Both the position numbers and the translations under genes were made by a program. A DNA stretch of 10,011 bases, from the NCBI GenBank assembly GCA_038252405.1, contig JBBSAJ010000060.1:1-10011 (forward strand), read 5' to 3'. The number at the start of each line of letters is the position of its first letter. Position 1 is the stretch's first letter. The notes under the pieces were generated by a model, which did no database searches, was not told where the DNA came from, and saw only the letters and a program-made list of their open reading frames with translations. The DNA is from DATCDE01 sp038252405 (GTDB lineage Bacteria > Actinomycetota > Actinomycetes > Prado026). Shown here one piece after another: positions 5,482-10,011 of the stretch.

Positions 5482-8442
5482 CTACGGAAGCGGGTAGCGG
5501 GAGGCGGTGAAGGAGTCGAAGGAGCTAATGCCGGTCTTTGAGGTGGCCGTCGTCCCTCCCGTGGTGGACACGAAGCCGACGTTGGATGCGGTCACCGTGT
5601 AGCCGTTCGTGTTGACAGTTGCCTGGACGGAGTTCCCGTCCACCAGCAGCCGGACAGTTGCCGTGGATCCAGCCGACCACTCGACCCGCACCGTGTGCGT
5701 GCCTGCGGTGATCGGCACAGTGGAGGTGACAAGCGTCGTCCCACCCGAGCGGTTGATGACCATCCGCAGCGTGCCGTCGTTCGCCGCCGCGGCCCGGGAG
5801 AACTGCACCTGCACCCGGTTGGTCGTGCCCTGGGTGGCCCGCATGATCGTGGTCCAGCGGGTGCCGACCCCGGTCACCAGGCTGCCCCGGTCGAACTGGA
5901 ACTGGGCCTGGTAGGCGTTCACCCCGGCCCAGGCCGGCGTGGTCACGAAGGCAGTGCTGTTGTTCCGGGCCGTGTTCGTATCGCCGCCCACCGTTGTGGC
6001 CAGGCTGGACGTGCCCGCCAATGCTCCTGCGGTGGACAGCACCGCGGTGCCACCGTTGCCCTGCGTTCGGGACGCCCACGGCGGGACCGGGTTGGACCCG
6101 TTCGATCCCTCGAACCCGTCGGCGAACAGGGGCTGCAGCGACAGGGTCGTCGTCTGGAGCACGCCCCACGATCCGTCGGAGTTGCGGGCCCGGACGTTGA
6201 CCGTATAACTGCCCAGTGACAGGCCGGCGAGGCTCAGCGTCCCGGTGAACGTCGTCACCGGCTGGCCGGACGACGCGAGCGTCGCTGCCGTGGCCAGCCC
6301 CTGTCCGGGGTCGGCTCCGACGAAGAACTCCACCCGGTTGACGGCCGAGCCGCTCGCCGTGCCGGTGATGGTCGCGGTCACCGCGGTCGGGGCTGCCGTC
6401 GCGGCCAGGTTGCTGAGGACCGGCCCGGAGCGGTTGATCACGAGGGTCCCGACCGACAGGGCGCCCCAGTTGCCGGCAGCGTCCTTGGCCCGGACCACGA
6501 CCTGGTGGCTGCCGTTGGCCTTCCCGACCAGCTCACTGAGCGGGAAGGTCCCCACCAGCTCCTGGGCGGGTCCTGAGTAGGCCGTCAGCGGGAAGCCGCT
6601 GCCCGGAGTCGGTGTGCCGACGGGGTCGAGGAAGCCCTCTCCGCCGACGACGCCGCTCGACGACCCGTCGGCGGCGAGCGGGTCGCTGAACCCGGCCCGC
6701 ACCTCGACAGAGTTCGGGTCGTAGGAGATGCCCTGGCTGCCGTTGTTCGGTGACGGAGTCACCGTGACGACACCGGTCGTCGGGCTGGTCCGGTCGACCA
6801 GGAGCAGCGTGCCGCTGCCCGGACCGGCCGCACCTGCCGTGCCGAAGTCGTCCGTCCCCGTCGCGGTGACGAACTGCTTGCCCTCGGTCAGCCCGGCCGC
6901 TGAGATCGTCCCGGTCATCGAGACGGTTGGGGCTCCGCCGGTGGGCGACACCGTCAGGGCACCGGTCGCGGCGCCCGCCGAGGTCCCGGGACTCACCGTG
7001 TAGGTGCCAGCGGTGACTTTGCCGCCGCCGACGTCGGTCGCGGACGCCGAGAGGCTCACGGCCGCACCGTTGACCGCGGTGGGGGAGACCGCGAGCGAGC
7101 CGACGACCGGGCCGGACTTGTCCATCGAGAAGGACGCCGCCGCGACCGGCCCCCACGTCGTCCCGTCGGTGGCCCGGACGAACAGGGTGTGCGAGCCGCT
7201 GGCCAGCACACTGAGCTGGGTCTGGTTCACGCCCTGTGCGGAGATGCTGGAACCACTGATCGTGAACGAAGTCCCGGTTCCAGTTGGCTTCGCCGAGTCG
7301 TCGAAGAAGTACTCGCCGGTGGTCGCCGCTCCGGCGACGGTGGCCGAGAACGTCACCGGGTGGGCCGCGGAGCCGTCGGTGCGGGTCGGGGTGGTGGTCA
7401 GCCCGCTGAGCGTCGGACCGCCCGGCGAGGGGGCGCTGCCGCCGGTGTCGATGAAGGTCAGGCCGCCCCCGAACTTGACCTGGGCGTACACGCTCGTGCC
7501 CGCCCGCTGGCCGTTGTTGTCCAGCCGAGTGGAGGAGTCGTACACCGTGTACTTGGGCCCACCGGTGGCCGGCAGCGTGACGATCGCGTCGAGAGTGTCG
7601 CCGGCAGACACGGTCTCGACGGCCACGTCGTACGGCTGGGCCAGCGCGCGGCTGGACTGGCCGACGACGTGCTCGGTCAGCCCGAGGACGCCGAGGGAGT
7701 GCGGCACGACGGCCGCGTTGACGATGCGCAGCAGCACCCGGTTCCCCGCAGCGGCCGTGATCGGGGTGGTGTCCGGGTATGGCCGGCCGTTGATCAGGCT
7801 GGCTCTCGGCGTGTACAGCCGCATGTCGAAGGCGGTGGGGTCGGCGGACTGGTTGAGCGCCGGATCCACGTCGGAGACCAGCAGCACCGAGTCGACGGCG
7901 AAGTCGGTGCCGGTCGTCGCCCCATACGCCGTGTTCACGTCGGAGGACTGGACCACGAGGGCGCCGACCATGCCCATGGCCACCTGCCGTGCCGCGTCGG
8001 CCGAACCGTCCGCCTCGTAGACGTACGTGCCCGGACGGGTGGCCGTGAAGGCGAAGCACTGCGCCCCAGTGGTGTCGATTCCGGTCTCGAGCCGACCGTC
8101 GAGCTGCGGGATCGCGAGCGACGTCGGTCGGCCGAGGTTGTTGTGCACCTTGACGACCACTACGTCGCCCTGGGTCACGGTGACCGTCGGTCCCGAGGCG
8201 CGGCCCGGGGTGGTCCCGCCGGCCGTGTAGCTCCACACCGGAACGTCACCGGTCACGCCGGGCACCGGCATCGAGCCGACTGCCGCGTGGAGGTCCTTGA
8301 CCACGGCGCCGGTTGGGAGGCCGCAGTCCGCGCCTAGGAGCGGAGCCGCAGCGGCCGGGGTGGCGGCCACCGTGCCGGCCGCGAGCAGGCCTAGCGTGAC
8401 CAGCGCCACGACCCCGCGCCGGGGTGTCATCGAGAGAGGCAT
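5482..8442 (-). CDS. Secreted multidomain protein: degenerate multicopper-oxidase-like module, Ig-like repeats, C-terminal jelly-roll-like domain (986 aa)
   Basis: A large exported protein. The signal peptide is at 1-33 (hydrophobic core, then ATPAAAA). Residues about 40-330 resemble two cupredoxin domains of a multicopper oxidase: GPTVTVTQGDVVVVKVHNNL (84-103), RPGTYVYEADGS (136-147), MGMVGALVV (156-164), INGRPYPDT (217-225) and VPHSLGVLGL (246-255). Copper ligands are mostly gone: the usual Y-H-x-H is Y-E-A-D, and only four His occur before 330. Next come Ig-like modules with a repeated GSxxxxVRAxxxxxxWG signature near 416-431, 644-660 and 744-760. The last part (about 772-986, from LFADGFEGS) looks like a LamG/concanavalin-type jelly roll. 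No sortase signal or C-terminal helix is seen, so it is probably released or surface-associated. The start at 8442 has AAGAAGG 8 nt upstream; an ATG at 8430 lacks one, and the frame open to 8607 runs into the preceding gene. The gap to that gene is 29 nt. Confidence 0.85.
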   Translation of the reverse strand: MPLSMTPRRGVVALVTLGLLAAGTVAATPAAAAPLLGADCGLPTGAVVKDLHAAVGSMPVPGVTGDVPVWSYTAGGTTPGRASGPTVTVTQGDVVVVKVHNNLGRPTSLAIPQLDGRLETGIDTTGAQCFAFTATRPGTYVYEADGSADAARQVAMGMVGALVVQSSDVNTAYGATTGTDFAVDSVLLVSDVDPALNQSADPTAFDMRLYTPRASLINGRPYPDTTPITAAAGNRVLLRIVNAAVVPHSLGVLGLTEHVVGQSSRALAQPYDVAVETVSAGDTLDAIVTLPATGGPKYTVYDSSTRLDNNGQRAGTSVYAQVKFGGGLTFIDTGGSAPSPGGPTLSGLTTTPTRTDGSAAHPVTFSATVAGAATTGEYFFDDSAKPTGTGTSFTISGSSISAQGVNQTQLSVLASGSHTLFVRATDGTTWGPVAAASFSMDKSGPVVGSLAVSPTAVNGAAVSLSASATDVGGGKVTAGTYTVSPGTSAGAATGALTVSPTGGAPTVSMTGTISAAGLTEGKQFVTATGTDDFGTAGAAGPGSGTLLLVDRTSPTTGVVTVTPSPNNGSQGISYDPNSVEVRAGFSDPLAADGSSSGVVGGEGFLDPVGTPTPGSGFPLTAYSGPAQELVGTFPLSELVGKANGSHQVVVRAKDAAGNWGALSVGTLVINRSGPVLSNLAATAAPTAVTATITGTASGSAVNRVEFFVGADPGQGLATAATLASSGQPVTTFTGTLSLAGLSLGSYTVNVRARNSDGSWGVLQTTTLSLQPLFADGFEGSNGSNPVPPWASRTQGNGGTAVLSTAGALAGTSSLATTVGGDTNTARNNSTAFVTTPAWAGVNAYQAQFQFDRGSLVTGVGTRWTTIMRATQGTTNRVQVQFSRAAAANDGTLRMVINRSGGTTLVTSTVPITAGTHTVRVEWSAGSTATVRLLVDGNSVQATVNTNGYTVTASNVGFVSTTGGTTATSKTGISSFDSFTASRYPLP

Positions 8443-8450
8443 CGTCTCGC

Positions 8451-8457
8451 CCTTCTT
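8451..8457 (-). promoter_or_regulatory. Shine-Dalgarno of the 986-aa gene
   Basis: AAGAAGG on the minus strand, 8 nt from the ATG at 8442. It chooses this start over the internal ATG at 8430, which has CCTCTCTCG before it. It lies in the 29-nt gap after the 447-aa gene, consistent with a shared mRNA. Confidence 0.6.
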
Positions 8458-8471
8458 CGTCTGCTGGCCGG

Positions 8472-9815
8472 TCACGGGGCACTCGGGCAGGTGTTGGGGC
8501 TCGGCGGATCGATGCGGATCAAGGTCATCATTCCGCCGAAGGTGGCGCCGTAGTTGGTCGCCTGCTGCAGCGCGTGGCTGTGTGCGACGTGGTAGTACTC
8601 GCCGCACTGGTTGCTCGAGGTGACGTTGGGTGGCAGGTCGCCCTGGTAGCCCAGGTACGGACTCTCGCTGAACCAGGTGTCCGGGCCGACGATCTGGTCC
8701 TGCAACGGGGGCAGGTCGACCGGGATCGGGTTGTTCGGGCTCCAGGCCTCGGTGTCGGTCCAGAACAGGGTCGTGTCGACGGTCTGCCCCGGGCCGATGT
8801 CGATCAGGTACTTGTCGTAGCTGCGGTTGGCCTGGCCGACGCCTGTGTCCACGAGGGGGAAGCCGTCCCTTGCGACGACCAACTGGTCGTTGCCATGCGG
8901 GTGGAACGGGTAGATGTCGGTGCCGACGCTGAGGTAGCGGATCAGTGCGGGATCGGGGTTGGCCGCGGTCTTGGGCTGGATGTGGACGGTGGCGCCGTAC
9001 GGCTGGTTGGGCAGCCAGGCGGCGTTGTTCGGAGCCAGCGTGTCCGGCATGGACCGGCCGTTGATCAGGAAGTACCGGGCCCGGTACTTCGTCGGGTCGT
9101 ACGCTCGCCGCCGCTCCACGGCTTGGTGCAGGGCCGGGTCGACCTCGGACAGCAGGTGGATGTACTCGTGGCCGGGGGAGAAGCGGGTGTCGTCGCTGGC
9201 GTAGGCGTGGTCGGCCATGACCTCGTGGTTGGCGTTGACCGGCCGGACCACCATCGCGCCGTACAGGCCCATCTGCACCTGTTTGGCGACGTCCGTGCCG
9301 CTCTCGTAGAGGAAAGTGCCGGGCCGGGAGGCCACGAACGAGTAGGTCACCGTGGTGCCCTTGGCCGCGGGCTGCACCATCGAGGTCATCGTGTTGGTGC
9401 CGTCGAACACCGGCTGGGCGGGGACACCGTCAGCCGTGACGCCGGTCTGGCCGGGGAAGACTACGGAGACCGGCTCCCCCAGCAGGTTCTTCAGGCTCAC
9501 CGTGACGGTGTCGCCCTGGTTGGCGCACAGCGTCGGCCCGGGCAGCTGGAACGTCCCGGACGGCCCGGCGTAGCCCCACATGAAGATGGTGTTGCCGTCC
9601 GGCGTCGAGATGTAGCCGGTCGTCGCGGTCAGAGAGAAGGTGCGAGAGGTCGGCACCGCCTGGGACGACGTCGTCCCGTACTCGCACTGCAGGCCCTCGC
9701 TGGTGCCCGCGTGCGCGGAGCTCTGCACGGTCACTGTTCCGACGGCGATCATGGCGAGCAGCGCGAGGGCGACGGTGAACGTGCGCCGGAGGCGGGGCAG
9801 ACTCGTGGTGGTCAT
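8472..9815 (-). CDS. Secreted multicopper-oxidase-fold protein lacking the type-1 Cu cysteine (447 aa)
   Basis: The exported first gene of the cluster. The signal peptide ends about residue 36 (SSAHA then GTS). The cupredoxin fold is visible as LPGPTLCANQGDTVTVSL (91-108), RPGTFLYESGTDVAKQV (164-180), MGLYGAMVV (182-190), INGRSMPDT (251-259), YPFHPHGND (302-310) and HVAHSHALQQ (409-418) before GGMMTLIRI. In a canonical enzyme four His-x-His motifs hold the trinuclear copper site and a Cys in H-C-H holds type-1 copper. Here domain 1 lacks both motifs (VFPGQ and YESG in their places), HPxHxHG has Tyr302 for the first His, and H-C-H is H-S-H (412-414). Oxidase activity is therefore doubtful, but His305, 307, 409, 412 and 414 could still bind metal. 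Cys 44, 97, 404 and 443 may form disulfides. The ATG at 9815 follows GAGGGAAG; an in-frame GTG at 9833 is less likely. Paralogous to the N-terminus of the next gene. Confidence 0.88.
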   Translation of the reverse strand: MTTTSLPRLRRTFTVALALLAMIAVGTVTVQSSAHAGTSEGLQCEYGTTSSQAVPTSRTFSLTATTGYISTPDGNTIFMWGYAGPSGTFQLPGPTLCANQGDTVTVSLKNLLGEPVSVVFPGQTGVTADGVPAQPVFDGTNTMTSMVQPAAKGTTVTYSFVASRPGTFLYESGTDVAKQVQMGLYGAMVVRPVNANHEVMADHAYASDDTRFSPGHEYIHLLSEVDPALHQAVERRRAYDPTKYRARYFLINGRSMPDTLAPNNAAWLPNQPYGATVHIQPKTAANPDPALIRYLSVGTDIYPFHPHGNDQLVVARDGFPLVDTGVGQANRSYDKYLIDIGPGQTVDTTLFWTDTEAWSPNNPIPVDLPPLQDQIVGPDTWFSESPYLGYQGDLPPNVTSSNQCGEYYHVAHSHALQQATNYGATFGGMMTLIRIDPPSPNTCPSAP

Positions 9816-9820
9816 GGCAG

Positions 9821-9828
9821 CTTCCCTC
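9821..9828 (-). promoter_or_regulatory. Shine-Dalgarno of the 447-aa gene
   Basis: GAGGGAAG on the minus strand, 5 nt before the ATG at 9815. It supports this start over the GTG at 9833, whose product would add six polar residues ahead of the signal peptide. Confidence 0.6.
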
Positions 9829-9947
9829 GTCACGCGTTCGACTGGGTCTCAGACCTCCGGTAGTAGTTGCCTGACTGGCCTCGTGAGCAGGGCTTTCTCG
9901 TTGGCGTGTCCCATCGGAAAGTCCTTGAGGTGTGGTAGTCTCGGGGG
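9829..9947. other. Intergenic upstream region of the copper-associated cluster
   Basis: This stretch must hold the promoter of the minus-strand cluster if transcription starts within the window. TTGACC (9956-9951, minus strand) is a possible -35, but no good -10 follows at 16-18 bp, so no promoter is called. No TACCCC/GGGGTA dyad like the one at 3122-3139 is present. Third-position GC of any frame here is lower than in the flanking genes, which fits non-coding or recently acquired DNA. Confidence 0.4.
9936..9941 (+). promoter_or_regulatory. Possible -10 element for a leaderless plus-strand gene
   Basis: TAGTCT fits the TAnnnT actinobacterial -10 pattern and lies 6 nt before a GTG at 9948, the spacing expected when the start codon is the transcription start. 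No -35 is evident. Confidence 0.3.
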
Positions 9948-10011
9948 GTGGGTCAAGGCGAGTTTGAGCAGATGCCGGAGCCGGTCGTGTTGCGTCTGGT
10001 TCGTCATGACG
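9948..10011 (+). CDS. Possible start of a divergent gene (3' truncated by window)
   Basis: An open frame from GTG 9948 to the window edge gives 21 codons (MGQGEFEQMPEPVVLRLVRH then D). Too little is present to assign a family. Support comes from the TAGTCT at leaderless spacing; the G-run before the GTG is too close to act as a ribosome-binding site. About two thirds of third positions are G or C, lower than in the neighbouring genes, so it may be transferred DNA or not a gene. An overlapping minus-strand frame (10007-9849, 52 codons) competes with it. Confidence 0.3.
   Translation, partial: MGQGEFEQMPEPVVLRLVRHD

Noticed and set aside
6533..8236. Second minus-strand open frame of 567 codons in another frame
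   Set aside because: Lies wholly inside the 986-aa gene, is Arg/Gly/His-rich and lacks motifs, while the chosen frame has domains and repeats.
8424..9863. Plus-strand open frame of 479 codons
   Set aside because: Antisense to the 447-aa gene, whose signal peptide, cupredoxin motifs and ribosome-binding site are convincing; the plus-strand product is a Gly/Val/Arg-rich shadow.
9849..10007. Minus-strand frame of 52 codons upstream of the 447-aa gene
   Set aside because: No ribosome-binding site is visible, about a quarter of third positions are A or T, and no motif is recognised. It occupies the expected promoter region and competes with the possible plus-strand start.

Overview
The window comes from a very GC-rich bacterium, almost certainly an actinomycete. 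Third codon positions are overwhelmingly G or C, GTG starts are used, the secreted proteins have Ala-rich signal peptides, and one tiny Cys-rich protein resembles a small family I associate with actinobacteria. Genus cannot be fixed from the sequence.

Left part (1-2924). The C-terminal PEP/pyruvate barrel of pyruvate phosphate dikinase enters from the left edge on the plus strand, followed by a 68-residue hypothetical protein. These converge, with only 7 bp between stop codons, on two minus-strand genes whose reading frames overlap: an aldose 1-epimerase-like protein and a GNAT acetyltransferase.

Middle and right (2968-9815). Everything here is on the minus strand and reads as one extracytoplasmic, copper-associated cluster. 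In transcription order it holds a 447-aa secreted multicopper-oxidase-fold protein with a degenerate copper site; a 986-aa secreted protein with a related, still more degenerate N-terminal module followed by Ig-like repeats and a C-terminal jelly-roll-like domain; a 160-aa secreted or membrane-anchored protein of unknown function; a CopC-CopD fusion (613 aa) starting on a TGATG overlap; and a 38-aa Cys-rich protein. Gaps between the first four genes are 29, 16 and -1 nt, which suggests co-transcription and translational coupling.

Regulation. Between copCD and the 38-aa gene lies a perfect 18-bp palindrome, CATACCCCATGGGGTATG. It has the TACCCC/GGGGTA form known for CsoR/RicR-type Cu(I)-sensing repressor operators and overlaps a possible -10 element. 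The 38-aa gene, and perhaps the epimerase/GNAT pair behind it, is therefore a candidate for direct copper control. Its product carries a CxxC-x7-CxxH metal-site pattern.

Right edge (9816-10011). A lower-GC3 intergenic region holds the upstream region of the cluster and possibly the start of a divergent, leaderless plus-strand gene cut off by the window end.

The most distinctive system is the pairing of two paralogous secreted proteins that keep the multicopper-oxidase fold but have lost the type-1 Cu cysteine and most of the histidine motifs, one fused to a large adhesin-like tail, in the same transcription unit as CopC-CopD.
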